Positions 1-6,443 of a DNA stretch of 28,968 bases are shown here, one piece after another. Source of the stretch: CAXBES01 sp965367015 (lineage in GTDB: Bacteria > Bacteroidota > Bacteroidia > Flavobacteriales > Flavobacteriaceae); the NCBI GenBank assembly GCA_965367015.1, contig CBDUGY010000021.1, forward strand, positions 1 through 28,968, read 5' to 3'. A model generated the notes under the pieces. That model ran no database searches and had not been told where the DNA came from. It saw only the letters and a program-made list of their open reading frames with translations. The first letter of the stretch is position 1; every line of letters starts with the position of its first letter. The position numbers and the translations under genes were made by a program.

Positions 1-167
1 AAGTCTTTTATTTCAATCATAGCAAAATAATATTCTTCAAATTACAGGAATTGATTCCCAAAATTTGTGAAATTAATGTTAAGACTTATAGCAGCGTGGT
101 AAGTAAAAGTCTTTTAAATTAGTCTCTTAGCTCACTTCAAAGTTACAACGCGAAAGTAAAGGTTTTG
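1..167. other. Intergenic left edge, no gene seen
   Basis: No open frame with coding character lies here on either strand. The ten bases AAGTCTTTTA occur at 1-10 and again at 107-116, and AAGACTT at 81-87 can pair with AAGTCTT at 107-113 across a 19-nt loop. The stem is short and AT-rich and has no adjoining T-run in the minus direction, so I do not call it the terminator of the operon that ends at 168. Confidence 0.5.
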
Positions 168-398
168 TTAATTTTCAATTTCCTTCGCTTTCTTTCTATT
201 TCGATAAATTATATATCCTATTCCGCCCACCAATAAATACGGAAAGATCATTAGATACATAATTCCATTATTTACTCCTTTTGCCATCTCTCCTCCCTCT
301 TCACTTTCCAGAACCGCACGGCACATGGCGCATTGCGCTTCCGAAGAGACACTTATTAAAAAGATTAGTATAACAATTAGAAATGCTTTTGTTTTCAT
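168..398 (-). CDS. Small secreted/membrane protein with CxxC, end of oxidase-assembly operon
   Basis: The protein has 76 residues. The frame stays open upstream, but the ATG at 398 is preferred because it starts a clean signal peptide (MKTKAFLIVI...) and overlaps the stop of the DUF420 gene as TAATG, implying translational coupling. Features in order are a signal peptide of about 20 residues, a CAMC motif (C23, C26) just after the likely cleavage site, a short acidic stretch, a transmembrane helix at about 47-66, and a basic tail. I do not recognise a named family. Its place as the last gene after SCO1 and DUF420 suggests a periplasm-facing role in oxidase copper or thiol chemistry; that is inference from context and the CxxC only. 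Confidence 0.75.
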   Translation of the reverse strand: MKTKAFLIVILIFLISVSSEAQCAMCRAVLESEEGGEMAKGVNNGIMYLMIFPYLLVGGIGYIIYRNRKKAKEIEN

Positions 399-928
399 TA
401 ATAGTATGGTGAAATCATTATATAAACAATTACTCCCGAAATAGCAACATACAACCACAAGGGGAAAGTATATCGGGCTATTTTTTTATGCTTTATAAAA
501 TCGCCAGAAATTGCTCTTACATAAGTTATTAAAACGAAAGGAATAACAACTATTGATAATAGAATATGTGTAATTAGAATAATAAAATATACATATCTCA
601 ACGCTCCTTCCCCTCCATACGTAGTAGATTCGGAAGTCATATGATAGATTACATACATAACCAAAAATAGGACCGAAAGAATTATTGAGGTTTTCATCAG
701 TCGTTCATGAGCAACTCTATTGCCTTTCTTAATTTGGATTACTGCTGTGATAAGCAAAATTGCTGTGAAGGCATTGATTGATGCATAAATAGGAGGCAAA
801 AAACCCATGCGTTCCACTCCCGGAATCTTCACAGTGAATAACACCCCAACAGCCACAGGAATTACAACAGACAGCACCCAAATCCAAATGGTGTATTTTC
901 TAGAATTGTTTGATGACGCTTCAGCCAT
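398..928 (-). CDS. DUF420 family membrane protein (YozB/CtaM-like)
   Basis: The protein has 176 residues from the ATG at 928, which sits 1 nt after the SCO1 stop; a longer in-frame start at 955 would overlap SCO1 and adds nine unlikely residues. There are about five membrane helices (roughly 12-31, 46-66, 79-97, 111-137, 153-172). Histidines at or near helix ends (H74 in AHERLM, H96, H121, H147) match the pattern of DUF420. In Firmicutes the DUF420 protein CtaM (YozB) is needed for maturation of heme-A-containing oxidases. The same job here, finishing cytochrome c oxidase assembly, fits the SCO1 neighbour but is inferred from family and context. Confidence 0.88.
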   Translation of the reverse strand: MAEASSNNSRKYTIWIWVLSVVIPVAVGVLFTVKIPGVERMGFLPPIYASINAFTAILLITAVIQIKKGNRVAHERLMKTSIILSVLFLVMYVIYHMTSESTTYGGEGALRYVYFIILITHILLSIVVIPFVLITYVRAISGDFIKHKKIARYTFPLWLYVAISGVIVYIMISPYY

Positions 929-929
929 A

Positions 930-1619
930 CTACAAGAGCTTTTTAATATCCTCAATTAACATCTGTACGCCCTCTTCTTCTAATCCATTATAATAGATAA
1001 TGGGGTTACCGAATTCATCTTTTCTACTCCTTATTTTTCCATCTTTATCGATTAAAGCAAAGAGACCCGAATGTTCAAAACCTCCTTCTGCTTCATCACT
1101 TTCAGCAGCATACAATTTAAACCCTTCGTTGGAAAGCTTCATAATTTCAGCTTTTTCTCCTGTCAAAAAATTCCAATGTTTGTGATTCGCATCATAAGCC
1201 TTGGCATATTGATTTAAAATCTCCGGGGTATCGTATTCCGGATCGATAGAAAATGATGCAATCCCAAAATCATCTCTGTTTTTAAAAGCCTCTTGTATCT
1301 TCAACATATTGGTATTCATTATAGGACAAATACTCGGGCATGTAGAAAAAAAGAATTCTACAACATAAACCTTATTCTTGTAATACCTGTTAGTAATGGT
1401 GTCGTTTTCTTGATTTACAAATGTAAAATCAGGAACTTCGTTAAACACAACCAAATCCTCTTCTGAAAGTTTACTTTCTTCATAATTATTTGTGTTATTG
1501 CTCATTCTATCCAGGTCCACAACGTTTTTATTATGAATCCGATCAATTATTTTTGGAATAAAAATAATTCCGAAAACCAATATGATAAAGGTGATTCCTA
1601 TGTACGAATTTTTTTTCAT
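930..1619 (-). CDS. SCO1/SenC/PrrC family copper chaperone for cytochrome c oxidase
   Basis: The protein has 229 residues with an N-terminal membrane anchor (about 6-25) and a periplasmic thioredoxin-like domain. The copper-binding motif C-P-S-I-C is at C94 and C98, within FFFSTCPSICP, and the partner histidine is H183 in FEHSGLFALID, so all three ligands of an active SCO protein are present. SCO proteins deliver copper to, or reduce the cysteines of, the CuA site of oxidase subunit II (coxB near the right end of this window). The ATG at 1619 follows the stop of the upstream cysteine-less SCO-like gene by 1 nt, and the TAG at 930-932 is followed 1 nt later by the DUF420 start, so the four genes form one tight operon. 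Confidence 0.95.
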   Translation of the reverse strand: MKKNSYIGITFIILVFGIIFIPKIIDRIHNKNVVDLDRMSNNTNNYEESKLSEEDLVVFNEVPDFTFVNQENDTITNRYYKNKVYVVEFFFSTCPSICPIMNTNMLKIQEAFKNRDDFGIASFSIDPEYDTPEILNQYAKAYDANHKHWNFLTGEKAEIMKLSNEGFKLYAAESDEAEGGFEHSGLFALIDKDGKIRSRKDEFGNPIIYYNGLEEEGVQMLIEDIKKLL

Positions 1620-1620
1620 C

Positions 1621-2265
1621 TTATATTTCTCGCTTTGCTTTGTACTTTTTTAAGGCCAGACGATACTCGGCTAAAACAACCTTTATATCATCACTCATTT
1701 TATTATTAATCTCAGCAATGCTTGAAGAATCGAATCCATAAAGCATTCCATAATCCTCATCATCATTTCTACCCCGAAGATTTCTGTCTTTATCAATAAT
1801 AAATACATAGGGTGAGGCCAGATTAGCATCTAGTTCATAGTCCGATTCTAAAGAATTAAATACATTTTGTACAGCTTCAATAGAACCAAAAACGAATCTC
1901 CAATTAGAAGTGTCGGCTATTTCGCTTAACTTCTCTTTTAATTCTTCGGAAACAGCTTCAGTCCCTTCAGGAAGCACTATTACTAATTGAAAATCCTGAA
2001 ACCCATGATTCTTTTTATAGATTTTATGTGCCAAATTATAAGCATTAACTCTATTGCTCATCAAATCCTTTCCGAAGAAACCCAAGACAGTAATATGATC
2101 TTTCAGAATGACCCTATTACCATCCTTAGTCTTAAAATCGTTAAGCTCAGAAACTGTTTCAGTAAGTACTGGTAATTTGGCAAAATTATCCTTTCCGGAA
2201 GCAAAAAAAACATATGCCGTAATCGGTAAGATGAACAGAATACCAAGCACTAAGAATTTTTTCAT
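1621..2265 (-). CDS. Cysteine-less SCO-like (degenerate thioredoxin-fold) membrane-anchored protein
   Basis: The protein has 214 residues with an N-terminal anchor (about 4-22) followed by a periplasmic domain. The layout resembles the SCO1 protein encoded next to it: a beta strand ending LGFFGKD (62-67) where SCO1 has FFFSTCPSIC, and YVFIIDKDRNLRGR (153-166) where SCO1 has LFALIDKDGKIRSR. The protein contains no cysteine at all, and the position of SCO1 H183 is occupied by Ala/Ser (around 150-151), so it cannot bind copper in the SCO manner. It is probably a duplicated SCO that lost its ligands and may act as a partner or scaffold. It is the first gene after the promoter at 2309-2339. Similarity is judged by eye, not by alignment. 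Confidence 0.75.
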   Translation of the reverse strand: MKKFLVLGILFILPITAYVFFASGKDNFAKLPVLTETVSELNDFKTKDGNRVILKDHITVLGFFGKDLMSNRVNAYNLAHKIYKKNHGFQDFQLVIVLPEGTEAVSEELKEKLSEIADTSNWRFVFGSIEAVQNVFNSLESDYELDANLASPYVFIIDKDRNLRGRNDDEDYGMLYGFDSSSIAEINNKMSDDIKVVLAEYRLALKKYKAKREI

Positions 2266-2308
2266 CAGACTGTAAAAATTATTTCCAAAGGAAGATAAGT
2301 TGTGTTTG

Positions 2309-2339
2309 CAAAAATAAGCCCTAATCGCCGTGTGAACAA
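2309..2339 (-). promoter_or_regulatory. Bacteroidota-type promoter for the SCO/assembly operon
   Basis: Read on the minus strand, TTG (2339-2337), a 20-nt spacer and TATTTTTG (2316-2309) match the -33/-7 consensus TTG...TAnnTTTG used by the Bacteroidota primary sigma factor. Predicted transcription starts near 2304, giving a leader of about 40 nt before the ATG at 2265. It lies just downstream of the terminator that closes the cox operon, consistent with an independent transcription unit. Confidence 0.55.
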
Positions 2340-2413
2340 TCTTTAGTTGTTAATTTTTAACTATGGGTGGCCTGTGGCTCCAATTGAATTAATTTCCTAT
2401 GAATTACGTTCGG

Positions 2414-2442
2414 GTATAAAAAAAGCCCTGCAAGGCAGGGCT
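2414..2442 (-). terminator. Rho-independent terminator of the ctaB-coxC-cox4 operon
   Basis: A perfect 8-bp stem pairs AGCCCTGC (2424-2431) with GCAGGGCT (2435-2442) around a 3-nt loop. On the minus strand it is followed by a run of T residues (2423-2418). It lies 23 nt past the stop of the subunit IV gene. Confidence 0.85.
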
Positions 2443-2464
2443 GTATATATTCTATGTTATGATT

Positions 2465-2848
2465 CTAGAAATCGAATTTAACGAAGCCACTTTTATACAC
2501 ATCATAAATATAATCTCCTTCAATTAAAAGGATTAATACCAAATAGCAGATCAGGAAAATAGCTGTCCAAACAACTGCCCGTCTCAAAGCTTTCTTCTCA
2601 TCACGCATGTGCATGAAATCCCAGGTAATATAGTAGGCTTTCACTAAAGTAAGAATAATGAATATCCAATTTAGCAATTTCATCGCTAAAAAGTGATTAT
2701 CAGTAAGCACTTCAGGCTTTATAATACCTAAGGCAACTTCAATAATTGTTACTATTGAAAGGAATACGAATACGCCCCAGATTTTTCCGACATTGGACTT
2801 GAATTTTACAAGTCCTCTAAATATTGCTAAATTATGATCGTGTGCCAT
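2465..2848 (-). CDS. Cytochrome c oxidase subunit IV family protein
   Basis: The protein has 127 residues and three predicted membrane helices (about 22-43, 54-74, 90-109), with a cytoplasmic N-terminus MAHDHN. The HxRDEKKALRR region between helices 2 and 3 (about 80-90) and the overall size match the small prokaryotic heme-copper oxidase subunit IV family (COX4_pro/CtaF type). This subunit supports assembly and stability of the oxidase core and carries no cofactor. It is the last gene of the cox operon, 18 nt after the large subunit III gene, and is followed by a clear terminator. Confidence 0.9.
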   Translation of the reverse strand: MAHDHNLAIFRGLVKFKSNVGKIWGVFVFLSIVTIIEVALGIIKPEVLTDNHFLAMKLLNWIFIILTLVKAYYITWDFMHMRDEKKALRRAVVWTAIFLICYLVLILLIEGDYIYDVYKSGFVKFDF

Positions 2849-2866
2849 TTCTTAAAATAATTCTGT

Positions 2867-3847
2867 TTAAACAAGGTAAAAGAAAGTAAATACAAATACC
2901 CACACCAAATCTACAAAGTGCCAGTACAGTCCAACCTTTTCTACCATTTCGTAACTACCGCGCCGTTCGTAAGTTCCTATTACAACATTAAAGAAAATAA
3001 TAATGTTTATTAATACACCCGAGAATACGTGGAATCCGTGGAATCCTGTAATAAAAAAGAAGAAATCTGCAAAGAGAGGTGTTCCGTACTCATTATGACG
3101 AAGATTAGCCCCTTCCACAACGAGTTTACCGTCGTTAACTATTTTATCAACAGAGGCCTCACGTGATAGAATTATGTGTTCTCCGTTTTCATCCTTATAC
3201 TGTACCCTAACCAACAAGTTATCATCTGCTAAAAATCCTGCTTTCACTTCTTCATAAGAATAGGATGTTTGAGTCGCTTCAGCTTCATACCAAATTCCAT
3301 TCTTTTCTAAGTGAATATCTCTGGCAGATGGAAGGTCTTGAGCAAAACTACTGATAGCCACTCTTTTCCCATCAGTATCTAAAAACTGAAGTATTTTTCC
3401 ACCCTTAGTTTCCACCGCGCCGTAATCTCCTTTAATAAAAGTGGCCCATTCCCAAGCCTGAGAACCTACGAAAATTGCACCTCCAATGATGGTTAGGAAC
3501 ATATCTAAAATTACCTTATTCTTCTGCATTTTATGTCCTGCATCTACAGCTAACACCATAGTTACAGAAGAGAAAATAAGAATGAAGGTCATAAACGCCA
3601 CATAATACATTGGAGCATCTACACCATGTAAAAACGGGAAGTGAGTAAATACTTGATCTGCAATAGGCCAGGCATCTACAAATTTAAATCGTGAAAAGCC
3701 GTAAGAGGCTAGAAATCCTGAAAAGGTTAAGGCATCGGAAACGATGAAAAACCACATCATCAATTTTCCGTAGCTGGCGTTTAATGGTCGGTTTCCACCA
3801 CCCCAGGTTTTTCCTTCGGTACCTGTTTTTACAACAGTAGCTTCCAT
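2867..3847 (-). CDS. coxC: Cytochrome c oxidase subunit III, long form with extramembrane insert
   Basis: The protein has 326 residues. Membrane helices typical of subunit III include about 30-50, 78-100, 115-135, 260-290 and 305-325. Signature segments are WEWATFIKG (132-140), GFHGFHVFSGVL (268-279) and YWHFVDLVWVFVF (308-320). Between the WEW helix and the FHGFHV helix lies a hydrophilic block of about 115 residues (about 142-257) that ordinary subunit III does not have. Long forms with such a block are, to my knowledge, usual in Flavobacteriia. The start is the ATG at 3847, 45 nt after the short subunit III gene. Confidence 0.92.
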   Translation of the reverse strand: MEATVVKTGTEGKTWGGGNRPLNASYGKLMMWFFIVSDALTFSGFLASYGFSRFKFVDAWPIADQVFTHFPFLHGVDAPMYYVAFMTFILIFSSVTMVLAVDAGHKMQKNKVILDMFLTIIGGAIFVGSQAWEWATFIKGDYGAVETKGGKILQFLDTDGKRVAISSFAQDLPSARDIHLEKNGIWYEAEATQTSYSYEEVKAGFLADDNLLVRVQYKDENGEHIILSREASVDKIVNDGKLVVEGANLRHNEYGTPLFADFFFFITGFHGFHVFSGVLINIIIFFNVVIGTYERRGSYEMVEKVGLYWHFVDLVWVFVFTFFYLV

Positions 3848-3874
3848 AAAAAGAATTTGGTTTTAAATAGGGTT

Positions 3875-3905
3875 CAAAAATACATAATATTTTTATCTGA
3901 CGAAA
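3875..3905 (-). promoter_or_regulatory. Possible internal promoter before the long subunit III gene
   Basis: On the minus strand TTTC (3905-3902), a 19-nt spacer and TATTTTTG (3882-3875) resemble the Bacteroidota promoter form. The -7 box is exact but the -33 box has C in place of G. Part of the site overlaps the end of the preceding gene. If real, it would give extra expression of the long subunit III and subunit IV. Confidence 0.3.
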
Positions 3906-4474
3906 TAGAAAAATAAAAACAGGTAAATCCACAGTACATCAACAAAGTGCCAAAAAGTCGCAGCGAGTTCAATACCAAGGGTTTTACCATTTCGATACTT
4001 TAGTTTATAATGATTATAAATTACAACTAAAAGAGATATCAAGGCTACAAAAATATGGGCTAAGTGCATAATTACCACCAAATAAATAAATGAGGTAGTA
4101 ATTGTGCTTTCACTTCCGGTAAAATAATAGCCACTTTCAATTATTTCTGAAAAGCCTTTAAATTGGTAAATAACAAATAAAATTCCAAGAATTAAGGTTG
4201 TGATTAAAAGTATCATCCCTTGACGATTTACCTCTCTCATTACACTTTTCTTAGCAAAATGGAAAGTAAAACTACTTAATACAATTAAAAACAGACTTAT
4301 ATAAAATGCCTGTGGAATTTGGAAATCTGTTAACCAATCGGGGCGCTCCTTACTTATCACGTAGGCACTTGTTAGACCAGCGAAACTCATAGAAAGACTT
4401 ATCATTCCAAACCAGAGCATATTTTTCTTTGCTCTGTTTATTTTTTCAATTTCTGTTCCTTCTGTATAATTCAT
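3893..4474 (-). CDS. Heme-copper oxidase subunit III, short form
   Basis: The protein has 193 residues and about five membrane helices. The C-terminal ATFWHFVDVLWIYLFLFFYF segment is the family's most conserved block (WHFVDxxW), also seen in the long subunit III next door. The N-terminal helices carry FAGLTSAYVISKERPDW, as in CyoC/CtaE-type subunits of Bacteroidota. The ATG at 4474 shares one base with the ctaB stop (TAATG), so translation is probably coupled. Two unequal subunit III genes in a row are a recurring arrangement in this phylum; whether both sit in one enzyme cannot be read from sequence. Confidence 0.9.
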   Translation of the reverse strand: MNYTEGTEIEKINRAKKNMLWFGMISLSMSFAGLTSAYVISKERPDWLTDFQIPQAFYISLFLIVLSSFTFHFAKKSVMREVNRQGMILLITTLILGILFVIYQFKGFSEIIESGYYFTGSESTITTSFIYLVVIMHLAHIFVALISLLVVIYNHYKLKYRNGKTLGIELAATFWHFVDVLWIYLFLFFYFVR

Positions 4475-5367
4475 TATCGTATAAATTTATCAAGCACATA
4501 AATTACCTGTAACAAAGTAATATAACTAACGCTGGCAAGCATTAACTGTTTAGCTGCTTTAGCTGTTTGTTCTTTATATAAACGCAAGGCGTAATAAATT
4601 AATCCTATGCCTAATAATCCAATTAATACTCCGGAAACGGGCGTTAAAAATAGCTTTCCGGTTACCCCCGCCACAGGTATCAGAGATGCAAGGACCGTCC
4701 AAATAGTATATAAAACCACCTGAATGGCAGTACCTTTATCTCGTTTTCCGTTAGGTAACATGAAGAATCCACCTTTTTTATAATCGTCGAAAAGGAACCA
4801 TCCAATGGCCCAAAAGTGTGGAAATTGCCAAAAAAATTGAATCATAAACAGTGTACCTGGCTCTATTCCAAACTCATTCGTTGCGGCTACCCAACCCAGC
4901 ATAAATGGAATCGCTCCGGGAAATGCCCCAACAAAAACAGATAAGGGTGTTTTGGTCTTTAATGGAGTATACAGACTCACATACATAAATATGCAAATCG
5001 CACCGAACATTGCTGTCTTTGGATTGATAATATACAGTACCGTAAGACCTACTACAGTTAAAATACATGCTAGAATAAAGGCATTTTGCACACTCATACG
5101 TCCGGCAGGAATAGGACGATCTTTAGTGCGATCCATTAAGGCATCCAGATCACGCTCTATAATTTGATTATAGACATTTGATGCACCTACCATGCAATAA
5201 CCACCTACACAAAGTAAGAAAAGAATATAAAAGTCTATGGTTTCAGCTCCCAGCAAGTATCCGGCAACAGAAGAAAACACAACGCTCACAGAAAGACGAA
5301 TCTTAGTGATTTCCGTGAAATTCTTGACGAGTGAATTCGGACTAGAATGTGTTTGGGTAACCGACAA
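4474..5367 (-). CDS. ctaB: Protoheme IX farnesyltransferase (heme O synthase)
   Basis: The protein has 297 residues and is an integral-membrane UbiA-superfamily prenyltransferase. The first polyprenyl-diphosphate motif is N67-QIIERDLDALMDRT, followed by KDRPIPAGR; further helices contain FFWQFPHFWAIGW and DDYKKGGFFMLP. It adds a farnesyl group to heme b to give heme O, the precursor of heme A for the oxidase encoded in this window. No ATG is available in frame: an in-frame TAA lies six codons upstream, and the first usable start is TTG at 5367. It is the first gene of the cox operon under the promoter at 5450-5480. Confidence 0.95.
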   Translation of the reverse strand: MSVTQTHSSPNSLVKNFTEITKIRLSVSVVFSSVAGYLLGAETIDFYILFLLCVGGYCMVGASNVYNQIIERDLDALMDRTKDRPIPAGRMSVQNAFILACILTVVGLTVLYIINPKTAMFGAICIFMYVSLYTPLKTKTPLSVFVGAFPGAIPFMLGWVAATNEFGIEPGTLFMIQFFWQFPHFWAIGWFLFDDYKKGGFFMLPNGKRDKGTAIQVVLYTIWTVLASLIPVAGVTGKLFLTPVSGVLIGLLGIGLIYYALRLYKEQTAKAAKQLMLASVSYITLLQVIYVLDKFIR

Positions 5368-5449
5368 TCTTTTTGTGTTATTTTAAAACCCTGAGGCTGA
5401 ATATAAAAAGCTTAATTATCTGTAGCCAAAGCTCTAAATAATTTGGGTG

Positions 5450-5480
5450 CAAAGATACACTACATCGCTATTTTTCACAA
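5450..5480 (-). promoter_or_regulatory. Promoter of the ctaB-cox operon
   Basis: On the minus strand TTG (5480-5478), a 20-nt spacer and TATCTTTG (5457-5450) match the Bacteroidota consensus exactly at both boxes. Predicted start is near 5445, leaving a leader of about 78 nt before the TTG start codon. The leader contains GAGCTT and AAGCTT segments that could pair before a short T-run, but the stem is weak and I do not call an attenuator. Confidence 0.6.
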
Positions 5481-5554
5481 TATATATCGTACATTCTTCG
5501 CTCTTTCTTGTTAGTTTTTTTAGTATTTTGAGGGCTTAAATAAATTCTAACCCT

Positions 5555-6439
5555 ATGTATCGAAATATTTCATTACTCATTTACATTCTAATTATCTCCT
5601 TCGCATCTGAAGCACAGACTAATAGCAACTCAGGTCTCACCAAAGTTCAGGGCAATATCTATGTGTATCAAGGAGAGGGTGGAAACATTGGTCTTAGCAT
5701 CGGGAACGATGGGGTGTTTATGATAGACGATCAATTCGCAACAGAAACGGAAAGTATTTTAAATGAAGTAAATAAGATAACTAAAAAACCTATTGAATTT
5801 TTGGTAAATACTCATCATCATGGGGATCATACCGGTGGTAACGCTAATATGAAAGGGAATGGTACACTAGTGTTTTCTCATGATAATGTTCGAAGCCGAT
5901 TGGAAGCCATGAAGAGTGAAGAAAATTTCGATGCAGCCAAGTTACCCATCATTACTTTTTCTGATGAAATGAATTTTTATTACAACGACGAGAAAATACA
6001 CGTTTTTCATGTGCATAACGCCCATACAGATGGAGATGCTATGGTGTACTTCACCAAAAGTAATGTCCTTCATACAGGAGATGTATTCTTTAACGGAAAA
6101 TACCCCTATATCGATCTTGAAAACGGAGGCACTGTGCAGGGGTATATTGAAGCTTTAAAACACATTAAAGCGAATGTACTTAATGCAGAAACGAAGATCA
6201 TTCCCGGTCACGGGCCCGTTGGCACAATAAAAGATGTAGAGTACAGTATTGATATGCTTAATTTTTTGAGAGATAGAATACACTATTACGTGGTTGCCAA
6301 CAAAAGTGTGGAGGAAGTAATTGAGATGAAAGAGTTTGCTGAAAATTTCGATGCCAAAGGCTATGGTGAGGGTTATATTTCTACAGAAAAAATGATTCGT
6401 ACTCTATATACGGATGCCCAAAACGTAAGAAAGAAATAA
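5555..6439 (+). CDS. Secreted MBL-fold (metallo-beta-lactamase superfamily) hydrolase
   Basis: The protein has 294 residues with an N-terminal signal peptide (about 1-20). The metal-binding signature is THHHGDHTGG with H87, H89, D91 and H92. Further ligands are expected at H157 (NAHTDGD), D176 (LHTGDVFF) and H219 (PGHGPVG), so the dinuclear zinc site looks complete and the enzyme is probably active in the periplasm. Family members hydrolyse beta-lactams, thioesters, lactones and other esters; the substrate cannot be deduced here. It is the only plus-strand gene, divergent from ctaB and ending 4 bp from the end of remB. I found no clean -33/-7 pair upstream; TAGTATTTTG at 5521-5530 is near consensus but mis-spaced. 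Confidence 0.88.
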   Translation: MYRNISLLIYILIISFASEAQTNSNSGLTKVQGNIYVYQGEGGNIGLSIGNDGVFMIDDQFATETESILNEVNKITKKPIEFLVNTHHHGDHTGGNANMKGNGTLVFSHDNVRSRLEAMKSEENFDAAKLPIITFSDEMNFYYNDEKIHVFHVHNAHTDGDAMVYFTKSNVLHTGDVFFNGKYPYIDLENGGTVQGYIEALKHIKANVLNAETKIIPGHGPVGTIKDVEYSIDMLNFLRDRIHYYVVANKSVEEVIEMKEFAENFDAKGYGEGYISTEKMIRTLYTDAQNVRKK

Positions 6440-6443
6440 CTTT

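Noticed and set aside
81..113. Inverted repeat as terminator of the left-end operon
   Set aside because: The stem is 7 bp and AT-rich with a 19-nt loop, and no T-run follows in the minus direction.
398..458. N-terminal extension of the 76-residue CxxC protein
   Set aside because: The extension would overlap DUF420 by 61 nt and place 20 polar/aromatic residues before an otherwise standard signal peptide.
3684..3932. 82-codon minus frame between the two subunit III genes
   Set aside because: It overlaps both conserved subunit III genes in another frame and has no domain.
5521..5530. TAGTATTTTG as the -7 box for the MBL-fold gene
   Set aside because: Aligning TTTG leaves GT where TA is required, and the nearest TTG is only about 12 nt upstream.
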